Assembly (NCBI GenBank): GCA_013298665.1
Contig: JAAFIK010000018.1
Location: 1-64,000, forward strand
Length of the DNA: 64,000 nucleotides
Reading direction: 5' to 3'
DNA from: Chitinophagales bacterium
GTDB lineage: Bacteria; Bacteroidota; Bacteroidia; Chitinophagales; Chitinophagaceae
In this document: one piece after another, positions 25,752 to 34,467 of the stretch
Position numbering within the stretch: the stretch's first letter is position 1
Layout: every line of letters begins with the position of its first letter
The notes under the pieces: generated by a model
Database searches by the model: none
What the model was told of the DNA's origin: nothing
What the model saw: only the letters and a program-made list of their open reading frames with translations
Translations under genes and position numbers: made by a program

Positions 25752-27347
25752 TTAAAAGGGCGCTTCGTCATCAAATTCACCATCATTCATTTTGCTGCCT
25801 TTTTGAATATAGAGTTTGGCATTGCCGCCACCATCCAGATCGCTTATTGGCTTCCAGTTTCCACCACCACTGCCGCTACTACCTCCAGTTGGAGGAGTAA
25901 ACCCACCACCGCCGAAACCTGTTTCATTTTCATATTCCACAAATTTCTGGATGTGCAGTAATGCCTGTAGTTTGATGGTTTCAAGGCTGCCATTCCTGTG
26001 CTTGGCTATGCGTACATGGGTTTCGCCCTTATTGCTTTCACCAAATTCATTTGCGGTAATATCGTAGTATTCGGGGCGGTACAGGAACATTACCATATCG
26101 GCATCCTGTTCGATGGCACCCGATTCGCGCAGATCGCTCAACTGCGGCATTTTGTTGCCATCTTTTCTTTTCTCCACTTCCCGGCTCAACTGGCTCAGGG
26201 CAATGATGGGTACCTGGAGTTCTTTGGCCAGTCCTTTAAGGTCGCGTGATATTTTGCTGATCTCCTGTTCGCGGTTGGAGTTGCGGTCTGAACTGCCGCT
26301 CATCAACTGCAGGTAATCGATCAGTATAAGACCCACATTGTGTTTGTTTTTAAGTCTGCGGCATTTGGCACGAAGCTCAAAAATGTTCAGGGCGGCGGTA
26401 TCGTCGATAAAGATGGGTGCACTACTCAGTTTTTCAATGCCCTTTTTGTAGAGTTGTTTCATTTCATGCTCTTCAAGCTTACCCCGGCTGATCTTTTCGA
26501 GCCAGATTTCGCTTTCGGCACTCAGGATACGTTGTACCAACTGGCTGCTGCTCATCTCTAAACTGAAAAAGGCTACTGCTGTCGGCTTGACAGGGTTGAG
26601 GGCAGCGCTCCGGGCGAGGTTGAGGGCAAAAGCCGTTTTACCTACGGCAGGACGTGCGGCAAGGATGATCAGATCGGTAGGCTGCCAGCCATATGTTACC
26701 TTGTCCAATGAGGGGAAACCACTTGTTACCCCGGTAATGTCTTCATCCCGGCTGCGCATGTCTTCGATGCGCTGTATGGTTTTGACCAATACGGTATTGA
26801 TGTCATCAAAGTTTTTCCGGAGGTGATTGTTGGTGATCTCAAACAGTTTACTTTCGGCCTCATCCAGCATATCAAATACGTCGATGCTGTCTTCATAAGC
26901 ATCGCCGATGATTTCGCCGCTGATGCGGATCAGTTCGCGCTGGATAAATTTCTGCAGAATAATCCGCGAGTGGGCGTCTATATTGGCGCTGCTCACCACC
27001 GCGTTTGTCAGTTTGGACACATAATAGGGGCCGCCAACGACTTCAAGCTCTTCCCTGAACTTGAGTTCTTCTACCACTGTCAGCAGATCAATGGGCATGC
27101 TTTTTTGTGCCAGTCCCTGCATTGCCCGGTAAATGCGCTGGTTGGCGTCAACATAAAAACACTCGGGTTTCAATATCTCCACCACACTGTCGAAAGCGCT
27201 TTTTTCCAGCATAATAGCCCCAAGTACAGCTTCCTCCAGGTCTTTCGACTGGGGTGGTACCTTACCATACATCATTGTACTCAGGTCTAACGACGATTTA
27301 CGCCGCGCTTTACGATCTTTATTATTGACATTCGACAGTTGATCCAT
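25752..27347 (-). CDS. dnaB: Replicative DNA helicase DnaB
   Basis: 531 aa. The N-terminal DnaB domain (PPQSKDLEEAVLGAIMLEKSAFD, binding primase and neighbouring subunits) spans about residues 33-135, then a linker, then the RecA-like helicase: TYGWQPTDLIILAARPAVGKTAFAL with the Walker A, FSLEMSSSQLVQRI, LILIDYLQLM as Walker B, and LSQLSREVEKR. The last ~60 residues are Gly/Ser-rich and disordered (GFGGGGFTPPTGGSSGSGG), then an acidic DGEFDDEAPF end, close to the acidic DDxxPF tails that contact SSB partners in other proteins. It unwinds DNA at the fork. It is divergent from pheT across the DnaA-box-rich region. Confidence 0.97.
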   Translation of the reverse strand: MDQLSNVNNKDRKARRKSSLDLSTMMYGKVPPQSKDLEEAVLGAIMLEKSAFDSVVEILKPECFYVDANQRIYRAMQGLAQKSMPIDLLTVVEELKFREELEVVGGPYYVSKLTNAVVSSANIDAHSRIILQKFIQRELIRISGEIIGDAYEDSIDVFDMLDEAESKLFEITNNHLRKNFDDINTVLVKTIQRIEDMRSRDEDITGVTSGFPSLDKVTYGWQPTDLIILAARPAVGKTAFALNLARSAALNPVKPTAVAFFSLEMSSSQLVQRILSAESEIWLEKISRGKLEEHEMKQLYKKGIEKLSSAPIFIDDTAALNIFELRAKCRRLKNKHNVGLILIDYLQLMSGSSDRNSNREQEISKISRDLKGLAKELQVPIIALSQLSREVEKRKDGNKMPQLSDLRESGAIEQDADMVMFLYRPEYYDITANEFGESNKGETHVRIAKHRNGSLETIKLQALLHIQKFVEYENETGFGGGGFTPPTGGSSGSGGGNWKPISDLDGGGNAKLYIQKGSKMNDGEFDDEAPF

Positions 27348-27784
27348 GATGTTGCCAGTTCTCTCTTTTAACAGTTATGATTAATGCCAGGCCGGCTACG
27401 TTTTTCGGAAAGGGCTGCTAAGGTAACAGCAAAATACAAATCAATAATTCACATTTGGGTGATTACAGATGTCCACACTGATTTTCCACAGTGGATTCAC
27501 AGCAAAGATAGCTTATTCAGGGCTTATCCACAGGGATATTCACAGGGTTATCGCAGCAAGAGCGGGTTTTTTAAGGGAATTATCAACAGCAAAAGAAAGG
27601 GCATTTTTTTTTCTGCACGAGGCTGTGCTTTTTTTTGTCTTTGCCGGATAGAAAAAAGAAGTATATGGGCTTGTTTTCCGGGAGGCATTAAGCTGCTTTA
27701 AGAGGCTTCTCTGCCTTGAATTTGCTATGGTGTAAACGCTTCCTTCGCTTTTTTGTACTTTTGTACCCAAACTGTATAAAACGA
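27348..27784. other. Candidate oriC: DnaA-box cluster between dnaB and pheT
   Basis: 437 nt without a credible gene. It contains TTATCCACA, the exact DnaA consensus, at 27524-27532. TTTTCCACA at 27482-27490 and TTATCAACA at 27580-27588 each have one mismatch, and TAATTCACA at 27445 and ATGTCCACA at 27469 each have two. A further TTCACAGGGTTATCGCAG stretch lies at 27539-27556. An AT-rich stretch (27426-27456) could be the unwinding element. The pheT -7 box lies at 27756-27763. Genes on both sides point away from it and one is the replicative helicase. The origin call is inference; GC skew was not computed. Confidence 0.5.
27756..27763 (+). promoter_or_regulatory. -7 promoter box of pheT
   Basis: TACTTTTG matches TAnnTTTG, 21 nt before the pheT ATG at 27785. 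Confidence 0.5.
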
Positions 27785-30217
27785 ATGACGATAAGTTACC
27801 ATTGGCTGAACGAATACCTGCCCGAACGTATGGAACCGGAGAAACTGAGCCGGATACTGACAAGTATCGGATTGGAAGTAGAAGGGCTTGAACAATACGA
27901 AGGTATAAAAGGAGGATTGGCAGGACTGGTGATTGGGGAGGTACTTTCTTGCGAAAAGCACCCGGATGCGGATAAACTGACGCTTACCCGCGTGGATGTG
28001 GGCGCCGCAGAACCCCTGCAGATTGTATGCGGTGCACCCAATGTGGCCAGTGGACAGAAAGTGGTGGTGGCTACTATCGGTACTACCATTTACCCGGTTA
28101 CGGGCGATCCGCTTACGATGAAGAAAGCAAAAATCCGCGGGGTGGAAAGCCAGGGCATGATCTGTGCGGAGGATGAGATCGGTATCGGCAACAGCCATGC
28201 TGGTATACTGGTGCTCCCGGAAAATTGTATAGCAGGAACACCGGCTGCAGATTACTTCAAGCCTTACAGCGACTGGATTTATGAAATTGGTATTACGCCC
28301 AACCGGATTGATGCCATGAGCCACCTCGGTGTAGCGCGTGATGTATGCGCGTGGCTTACGCACCACGACAAAAAGGACGCTTCGGTGCGTCTCCCCTTTA
28401 AAAACAACTTCAAAACGGCACACCAGGGCTTACAGTTTAAGGTACTGATTGAAAATGAAACGGCCTGCCAGCGGTATGCGGGTGTGAGTATAGCCGGGGT
28501 GACCGTAAAGGAGAGTCCAGAATGGTTGAAAAACCGGTTGAAAAGTATCGGTTTGCGCCCCATTAATAATATTGTTGATGCTACAAATTTTATCCTGCAC
28601 GAAACGGGATCACCTCTTCACGCTTTTGATGCTGATAAGGTGGGCGGACAAACGATCAGGGTAAAAAACCTGCCCGATGGTACGCCTTTTACAAGCCTGG
28701 ATGGAAAGGAACGGCGTCTGCATTCAGATGACCTCATCATTTGTGATGGGGACGATCAGCCCATGTGTATTGCCGGCGTTTTTGGGGGAGCGGGCAGTGG
28801 GGTAAGCGATACGACTACCAATATCTTCCTGGAAAGTGCCTGGTTTCAACCAGTCAGTATCAGAAGGTCTTCACTGCGGCACGGATTGCGTACAGATGCT
28901 GCGGTACGTTTTGAAAAGGGCGTTGACATCAGCGGTATGGTTACCGTACTCAAACGTGCGGCATTACTTATTCAGGAAATTGCCGGTGGGGAAATCGCCA
29001 GTGATATCATTGATGTATACCCCCATCCTGTTGCCAAAACGGAACTGGCGATCAAGTATCATTACCTCAAGAAGCTGAGCGGAAAAAACTATCATCCCGA
29101 TACCATGAAAAAGATCCTGCTGTCGCTGGGCTTTGAGCTGATCAAGGAGGGGATGGATGAGCTTTGGGTAACAGTTCCGTACAGTAAGCCGGATGTAAGG
29201 TTGCCTGCGGATCTTGTAGAAGAAATTATGCGTATTGACGGGTTGGATAATGTGGAAATACCCGCTGCGATCACGATTACACCGGCCGTTGAAACACTGG
29301 GGCATGAAGCGGCCTGTCGCGAAAAAGTTGCTAATGCCCTTGCGGGCAGCGGGTTGTATGAAATCTTTACAAACTCCATTACCAATAGTGCTTATTTTGA
29401 CGAAACGATACTGGAGCAATCGGTAAAAATGCTGAACAGTCTGAGTGCAGAACTCGACATCATGCGTCCTTCAATGCTTGAGAGTGGTCTTGGAGTTGTG
29501 GCGCATAACCTTAACCGGAAAAACAACGACCTGCAGCTTTTTGAATTTGGCAAGACTTATCATAGTGCAGGCCCGGGCAATTATACTGAGCGGGAACATC
29601 TCTGCCTGTACATCAGTGGTCATGCGGTATCCGGTAGCTGGCAGCAAAAAGCCATACCGGCAGATTTTTTTTACCTCAAAGGGCTTCTGCAGCATATTGC
29701 CGGCGTGTTGGGGATTGGTATTACGGGTTACCAATCGGTGGATAATGCCGCATTTGCGGGTGCTGCAGCGGTGCTGGTAAACAACCAGGTAGTTGCTATA
29801 GCAGGTAGTGTGCACAAGGCGACGCTGGATCGCTTCGGTATCAAACAACCTGTATGGTATGCTGATATTGACTGGCCAAAATGGGTACAACTCAATAAGC
29901 AAACAAAGATTACTTATAAGGAGCTTTCAAAATTTCCGGCCGTACAGCGCGATCTGGCGATCATTGTAGACCAGTCGCTGCGTTATGATGCGATAGAGCA
30001 GACAACGGCGGCCACCCGTATCGGAAGACTTACCGGTATATCGCTGTTTGATATTTTTGAAAGTGATAAACTGGGTGTGGGGAAAAAGTCGATGGGGGTA
30101 AGCTTTACCTTTACTGATGAAGAGAAAACCCTTACGGATAAAGAGGTGGATGGAATGATGAACCGGCTGATCAGCGCTTATGAAAAAGAACTGGGTGCCG
30201 AGGTGAGGAGTAAATAA
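27785..30217 (+). CDS. pheT: Phenylalanine--tRNA ligase beta subunit
   Basis: 810 aa from the ATG at 27785 (MTISYHWLNEYLPERM). Domains in order: OB-fold tRNA-binding region (VIGEVLSCEKHPDADKL), B3/B4 editing domain (RPINNIVDATNFILHETG, ADKVGGQTIRVK), B5 domain, the catalytic-like core and the C-terminal anticodon-binding FDX-ACB domain (KFPAVQRDLAIIVDQSLRY). It pairs with PheS, whose gene is not in the window, to charge tRNA-Phe. The coiled-coil gene starts 34 nt after its stop. In related genomes that gene and zapA follow pheT directly. Confidence 0.97.
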   Translation: MTISYHWLNEYLPERMEPEKLSRILTSIGLEVEGLEQYEGIKGGLAGLVIGEVLSCEKHPDADKLTLTRVDVGAAEPLQIVCGAPNVASGQKVVVATIGTTIYPVTGDPLTMKKAKIRGVESQGMICAEDEIGIGNSHAGILVLPENCIAGTPAADYFKPYSDWIYEIGITPNRIDAMSHLGVARDVCAWLTHHDKKDASVRLPFKNNFKTAHQGLQFKVLIENETACQRYAGVSIAGVTVKESPEWLKNRLKSIGLRPINNIVDATNFILHETGSPLHAFDADKVGGQTIRVKNLPDGTPFTSLDGKERRLHSDDLIICDGDDQPMCIAGVFGGAGSGVSDTTTNIFLESAWFQPVSIRRSSLRHGLRTDAAVRFEKGVDISGMVTVLKRAALLIQEIAGGEIASDIIDVYPHPVAKTELAIKYHYLKKLSGKNYHPDTMKKILLSLGFELIKEGMDELWVTVPYSKPDVRLPADLVEEIMRIDGLDNVEIPAAITITPAVETLGHEAACREKVANALAGSGLYEIFTNSITNSAYFDETILEQSVKMLNSLSAELDIMRPSMLESGLGVVAHNLNRKNNDLQLFEFGKTYHSAGPGNYTEREHLCLYISGHAVSGSWQQKAIPADFFYLKGLLQHIAGVLGIGITGYQSVDNAAFAGAAAVLVNNQVVAIAGSVHKATLDRFGIKQPVWYADIDWPKWVQLNKQTKITYKELSKFPAVQRDLAIIVDQSLRYDAIEQTTAATRIGRLTGISLFDIFESDKLGVGKKSMGVSFTFTDEEKTLTDKEVDGMMNRLISAYEKELGAEVRSK

Positions 30218-30251
30218 GCAGAAAGATATTTTCTTCCGGAAAAAAGCAGGT

Positions 30252-30530
30252 ATGGAACAACGTTTACAGCGCATCAACGAAAAGATTCAGCAGGTACTCC
30301 GGCGGTACCGGCTGTTGCAGAAAGATAATGAACGGTTGCAACTGCATTTACGCAAACTGGAAGACAAAAACAAACAACTGGCCAGCCAGGTGGAAACCTT
30401 GCAGCAACAGGTACTCGTGTTGAAGGCGGGTAATGGACAGATGGATGCTGCGGATAAAAAGGAACTGGAAAGACGGATCAATCACTATATCAGGGAGGTC
30501 AATAAATGTATTACTTATCTTAGTGAATAA
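30252..30530 (+). CDS. Small coiled-coil protein, ZapB-like in form
   Basis: 92 aa. Residues ~5-75 form a continuous heptad-rich coiled coil (RINEKIQQVLRRYRLLQKDNERL, LASQVETLQQQVL), with a short helical tail. It lacks recognised catalytic motifs. In Bacteroidota a small coiled-coil gene often sits between pheT and zapA, so a role in cell division with ZapA and FtsZ is plausible but inferred. Here its neighbour zapA is 5 kb away because the RiPP cassette intervenes. It converges with the ABC exporter gene, only 14 nt apart. Confidence 0.7.
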   Translation: MEQRLQRINEKIQQVLRRYRLLQKDNERLQLHLRKLEDKNKQLASQVETLQQQVLVLKAGNGQMDAADKKELERRINHYIREVNKCITYLSE

Positions 30531-30544
30531 ACACTGGCTGACAT

Positions 30545-32752
30545 CTACCAACTGCTTTTTTGTTTGAGGTACATCTGGTAATATAATCCCTCCAGAGAGA
30601 GCAGGGATTGGTGTGTACCCTCTTCTGCAACTATTCCTTTATCGAGTACAATAATGTGATCTGCGTTTTTGATAGCATATAACCTGTGTGCAACGATAAT
30701 CCTTGTGGTATGATTAAATGCCTCATTTAAATTTGTCAGCACCAGGTGCTCAGTGATGGCATCCAGTGCATTTGTTGCCTCATCAAGTATGACAAACATC
30801 GGTTGCCGGTATATCATTCTGGCAATGAAAATCCGCTGCCGCTGTCCATTGCTCAGGCTTAGTCCTCCATTGCCAATCATGGTGTTATGCTCTTGCGGTA
30901 AGGATATAATAAAATCGGAAAGTTTTGCTCCTTCAATGGCTTTCAGATACCGGCTGAAATTTATATCGGCTTTCTCTGCAAGTGTTACGTTATTGATAAC
31001 AGTATCATTGAAAATATACCCATCCTGCATCACAACGCCGCATTTTTCCCGGAAAGAAGACAGGTTGATGCCGGATATGTTTTGCGTACCCAGCAATATC
31101 TCGCCAGCCGTTGGGGGGTAAAACCCGAGAAGAAGTTTAAGTAAGGTGGTCTTTCCGCTTCCGCTGCTTCCAACAATAGCTGTTGTTTTACCTCCCTCAA
31201 TGGTAAGGTTAATGTCTTTTAATTGGGCAGTTTCTTTCCCGGTTCCGGAGTAGTTGAAATAAAGATTTCGTAAGTACAGCGAAAATGGTTTGTCGGTTGC
31301 TGCAAGCTTTTCATGCCCATCCCCCTCTTCCTGCAGCTCGTTAATGCCCCGGATCCGTTCAAAACTGATCTTCAGGTCCTGTAAAATGGAGAAAGAATTG
31401 GTGATTGAAGACGCAGAACTGTTTAGCTGCCCGATTACAAACTGGATCGTGACCATTTCGCCGAGTGTGATCCCGTTATTGGTCAGCAGGAAAGAGGTAT
31501 AAAGTGTTATGGTAAGGTTGAAGATATTCGCGAGCAGGCCGGAAAAAGCAGACTGTTTCTGCGCGATGTTAACATCGCTGGTATTATTGGCATAATAAGC
31601 ATGCATACTTTCTTTCCACCTGTGTAAGTGAAATTGTTCGCTGCCTGACAAACGTATATCCCGGAGGCCTTCTATAATCTCAATCATTGTACTGAATGAA
31701 TCTGATTGAAACTGGTATCGCAAAAGGTTATGTTTTTTTCTTTTCCTGAGAAAAAATGCACTGACCCATACATTGATCAGCTGGAAGAGTAAAAAGACAA
31801 GAAATATCCTGTACGAAAAAGAGAGCAGCACAACAGTAAAAGCCACTAAAAGTAAAAGTGCAATAAAGAGGGAAATAGCATTGTAGGAAATGAAAGAATC
31901 TATGCGGGCAAAGTCGTAGGTGCGCATCAGAAAATCAGCAGTTTTATAATTGTCGAAAAGACTGAGCGGCAACCTGAGGATTTTTTTTAAATAGTCGTAA
32001 ACAAGTGTGGCATTAAGATTTTGCGATAACCGGGTCGCTAACTTTATTTCATATATATGGGTGATTGATGACCCGAGGTATATCAATAGCTGGCCAATCA
32101 GTGCAATGATAATATAGTGCTCACCTTTACGCGTAAATCCATTGTCAATGATACCTTTTGTAATAGCAGGCGTCAGCAGCCCAAGCAATATGCTTGAAAA
32201 GACGAGTATGAATACAATGCTGAACGTCTTCCTCTGCAGCAGCAGGTGTTTTTTCAAAAAACCAAGGATCGGGAGATGGATTGCCTTTCCGGATTTTTGT
32301 GATCCAGGCACAGGATATTCAAAAATGAGTGCATATCCCTTTTGCGTGTCTTTGTTGATCCAGAACGGACGGAACTCTTCTTTGGCAATATTGACACGAC
32401 CGATTGCGGGATCAACGATGGTTACTGCTTTTTCCGTTATCGCTGTCAAAACGACATAATGATTTTCTTTCCAATGCAGAATAGCGGGCAAAGGCACATC
32501 ATTAAGATCATTGATTTCATCTTTTACTGCTGTTTTGCGTTCAAAGGGTAGTTGTACAGGGTAGGCCTGCAGGTTCATTGCAATACAGGCTTTTTGTAAT
32601 TGCAGGAGAGATGTGCCCGCTGTATCGGTATGGCAAAGGGTTCTGATGTTGTGCAGCGTGTGCGTGGCGCCATAATAGTCAGCAACCATTTTAAGGCAAG
32701 CAGGGCCACAGTCATTTTCATCCAACTGGGGTTGAAATTTTATTTTCATCAT
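30545..32752 (-). CDS. C39-peptidase ABC exporter for the RiPP cassette
   Basis: 735 aa from the ATG at 32752; an ATG at 32767 and one at 32749 are also possible. Numbering here is from 32767. The N-terminal C39 peptidase domain has Cys20 in QLDENDCGPACLKM, His103 in HWKENHYVVL and Asp119 in VDPAIG, the catalytic triad of double-glycine leader peptidases. About six transmembrane helices span residues 180-450. The nucleotide-binding domain has Walker A GSSGSGKT (533-540), signature LSLSNGQRQRI, Walker B MFVILDEATNAL and the switch His in IIVAHRL. It should cleave the precursor leader in the cytosol and export the core. It diverges from the precursor gene. Confidence 0.93.
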   Translation of the reverse strand: MMKIKFQPQLDENDCGPACLKMVADYYGATHTLHNIRTLCHTDTAGTSLLQLQKACIAMNLQAYPVQLPFERKTAVKDEINDLNDVPLPAILHWKENHYVVLTAITEKAVTIVDPAIGRVNIAKEEFRPFWINKDTQKGYALIFEYPVPGSQKSGKAIHLPILGFLKKHLLLQRKTFSIVFILVFSSILLGLLTPAITKGIIDNGFTRKGEHYIIIALIGQLLIYLGSSITHIYEIKLATRLSQNLNATLVYDYLKKILRLPLSLFDNYKTADFLMRTYDFARIDSFISYNAISLFIALLLLVAFTVVLLSFSYRIFLVFLLFQLINVWVSAFFLRKRKKHNLLRYQFQSDSFSTMIEIIEGLRDIRLSGSEQFHLHRWKESMHAYYANNTSDVNIAQKQSAFSGLLANIFNLTITLYTSFLLTNNGITLGEMVTIQFVIGQLNSSASSITNSFSILQDLKISFERIRGINELQEEGDGHEKLAATDKPFSLYLRNLYFNYSGTGKETAQLKDINLTIEGGKTTAIVGSSGSGKTTLLKLLLGFYPPTAGEILLGTQNISGINLSSFREKCGVVMQDGYIFNDTVINNVTLAEKADINFSRYLKAIEGAKLSDFIISLPQEHNTMIGNGGLSLSNGQRQRIFIARMIYRQPMFVILDEATNALDAITEHLVLTNLNEAFNHTTRIIVAHRLYAIKNADHIIVLDKGIVAEEGTHQSLLSLEGLYYQMYLKQKSSW

Positions 32753-32754
32753 AT

Positions 32755-32774
32755 CAAAAATAAGCATATATTTG
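32755..32774. promoter_or_regulatory. Two back-to-back -7-like boxes between exporter and precursor
   Basis: CAAAAATA at 32755-32762 reads TATTTTTG on the minus strand (exporter). TATATTTG at 32767-32774 points to the precursor on the plus strand. Both match TAnnTTTG, with 4 nt between them. No good -33 element was found for either. In such AT-rich DNA one or both may be chance. Confidence 0.4.
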
Positions 32775-32845
32775 ATGTGTAACTGGGAGGACGCCTAAAA
32801 TCCCTCCAACAGAGTAGACGATTTGTTAACTTAAAATTCTTTAAA

Positions 32846-33127
32846 ATGCGAACCGTAAAACAAATGCTATCCGCAAAAGGAGTTATGCTCTCCGAAATGG
32901 AATCTTCAATGGTAAAAGGTAATTATGTTAAAGTTGGTGCAGGCACATCTTATTATGGCCCATCAAATCCAACCAGTATTTCAACGTATGTTGATGGATT
33001 TCCCTGGGGCGAGGATGGCCTGTCCGGCAGCCTCTTTGGAGACTCATGGGCAGTTTATGCTGTAGCTGGTGCTGATTCAGGTCCGGGTAAACTGCTGACA
33101 CGCAAAGCAGACTCCAACGGTGGCTGA
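32846..33127 (+). CDS. Precursor peptide of the grasp-with-spasm RiPP system
   Basis: 93 aa. It is small, Gly/Ser/Asp/Tyr-rich, without Cys and without a signal peptide. The leader holds a double-glycine-like processing motif: LSEMESSMVKGN at 15-26 has Leu -12, Ser -11, Glu -8, Val -4, Lys -3 and Gly -2, but Asn at -1. A second possible site is VGAG at 30-33. The core begins near residue 27 or 33 and has many Ser/Thr donors and Asp/Glu acceptors (D50, E56, D57, D66, D77, D89), as needed for ester or amide crosslinks by an ATP-grasp ligase. No TTxxxEE-type repeat is visible. The position upstream of the ligase and opposite the C39 exporter is what identifies it as the precursor. Confidence 0.8.
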   Translation: MRTVKQMLSAKGVMLSEMESSMVKGNYVKVGAGTSYYGPSNPTSISTYVDGFPWGEDGLSGSLFGDSWAVYAVAGADSGPGKLLTRKADSNGG

Positions 33128-33144
33128 TGCCTGTAATTTACGTT

Positions 33145-33193
33145 AACTATACCTGAGGGTTGCTGAAAACAAAAGATGCCTTCAGGTATAGTT
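33145..33193 (+). terminator. Strong stem-loop between precursor and ATP-grasp gene (attenuator)
   Basis: AACTATACCTGAGGG (33145-33159) pairs with CCTTCAGGTATAGTT (33179-33193), 15 bp with one G-U pair, around a 19-nt loop. It begins 17 nt after the precursor stop. No clear T-run follows, so it may act as partial terminator, 3'-end stabiliser or both, letting the precursor exceed the maturases in amount. A smaller stem (GTATC/GATAC, 33216-33230) followed by CTGTTTTTATTT lies just after. Confidence 0.6.
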
Positions 33194-33260
33194 TATGAGA
33201 TACTCTGTTCCAATAGTATCTGACAGATACCTGTTTTTATTTCCGGATCAAACAGAAAAA

Positions 33261-34226
33261 ATGATTCTCATTCAATCCAGCAATGAAGATCCAAGTACTA
33301 TTCATGTTGTGCAATGGTTGCTGTATTACAAGAAGAAATTTTTGCGGCTGAATGACGTGCAGGAGATCAGTGCCATAAGATTGACTGATGAAGGGATTTC
33401 AATAACCATCCCCCCGGTAGACATCGACTTAAAAGATATTACAGCATACTGGTACAGGCGGGGGTTACTCACCTTGCAACACCCGATGCTGCAGGAAAAG
33501 GATAAGCAGCCCGACCTTGAGGAAGCTTTTCATCACCATGCAGATGAAGAGGGAAGGGCATTGCTTGGTTGGCTGGTGGCACAACTCGTCAACCATAAAA
33601 ACGCCATCGGAAATCCCTTTAATGCTGTTTCCGTGAACAAACTTACTGTTCTCGAAGAAGCTGCTAAAGCAGGGTTTGTTGTCCCCGAGTCTATGCTTAC
33701 CGATCGCAAAAAGGACGTCATCAGTTTCAGGAAGAAAGTAAAACGGCTCGTGACAAAAGCCATTGCAGGTGCATTTAATGTGGCAACCGATACATACTGG
33801 TACCCCAATTATACAACAGAACTCACTGCTGATAAAATAAATCTGCTTCCGGAGCGGTTCCGTACAAGTTTGTTTCAGGAACTGATTGAAAAGAAAATTG
33901 AGATCAGGGTTTTTTACCTGAAAGGGAAGTGTTATGCTATGGCTATTTTTTCTCAGAGTGATGACCAGACAAAGGTTGATTTCCGTAATTACAACTACGA
34001 AACACCTAACCGCACCACTCCCTTCAACCTGCCTGTGGCCATAAAAAGGAAAATTACCATGCTGATGAAAAACTTGTCTTTTCAGACCGGTTCAATTGAT
34101 CTTATCTATACTGTAAATAAGGAGTATGTTTTTCTTGAAGTGAATCCTATTGGCCAGTTTGGCATGGTCTCTTATCCCTGTAATTATTACCTGGAAAGAG
34201 AAATGGCCCGAACCCTTTGTGTATAA
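33261..34226 (+). CDS. ATP-grasp peptide ligase of the grasp-with-spasm system (GwsG-like)
   Basis: 321 aa from the ATG at 33261. That start gives the family-like beginning MILIQSSNEDPSTIHVVQWL. An upstream ATG at 33195 would add 22 residues and lie against the stem-loop. The N-terminal Rossmann-like part contains YWYRRGLL, and a central region (NAVSVNKLTVLEEAAKAGFVVPES) leads into the ATP-grasp core: VTKAIAGAF, EIRVFYLKGKCYAMAIFSQ, and SIDLIYTVNKEYVFLEVNP with the Mg-binding Glu and Asn. Graspetide ligases make ester or amide bonds between Asp/Glu and Ser/Thr/Lys side chains of the precursor. The gene lies between precursor and SPASM gene, as in gws loci. Confidence 0.88.
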   Translation: MILIQSSNEDPSTIHVVQWLLYYKKKFLRLNDVQEISAIRLTDEGISITIPPVDIDLKDITAYWYRRGLLTLQHPMLQEKDKQPDLEEAFHHHADEEGRALLGWLVAQLVNHKNAIGNPFNAVSVNKLTVLEEAAKAGFVVPESMLTDRKKDVISFRKKVKRLVTKAIAGAFNVATDTYWYPNYTTELTADKINLLPERFRTSLFQELIEKKIEIRVFYLKGKCYAMAIFSQSDDQTKVDFRNYNYETPNRTTPFNLPVAIKRKITMLMKNLSFQTGSIDLIYTVNKEYVFLEVNPIGQFGMVSYPCNYYLEREMARTLCV

Positions 34227-34242
34227 GTATATTTATATATTT

Positions 34243-34467
34243 ATGAAAAAAGTGAAAGATGTTTTCCACGAGTTTATTGCTGTAAACAAGGATAATGTTC
34301 CGGCAAGCTACCATTTTTTGAAACGTATTGAGAAACGGCAAAAAAAAGCCAAAGCCATGCGGCAGGTGAATGTTGATAAATTACAAACCTCATCATTGCT
34401 GGCAGACAATTTTTATAAAGCAATATCCCGCCCGGTCAACATAAGTGGCATGCATGAAAAAAAATGA
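34243..34467 (+). CDS. Small 74-aa protein of the RiPP cassette, unknown role
   Basis: 74 aa from the ATG at 34243, 16 nt after the ligase stop. It is highly basic and helical (FLKRIEKRQKKAKAMRQV). It has no signal peptide, Cys or double-glycine motif. Its last 14 nt overlap the start of the SPASM gene (ATGCATGAAAAAAAATGA), so the two are probably co-translated. It could be a leader-binding accessory protein, a second precursor or an immunity factor. None of these is supported by a motif. The coding case rests on position and overlap. Confidence 0.55.
   Translation: MKKVKDVFHEFIAVNKDNVPASYHFLKRIEKRQKKAKAMRQVNVDKLQTSSLLADNFYKAISRPVNISGMHEKK

Noticed and set aside
33195..33260. Start of the ATP-grasp protein at 33195
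   Set aside because: In frame and open, but it abuts the stem-loop and adds 22 residues before the family-like start MILIQSS; kept only as an alternative.
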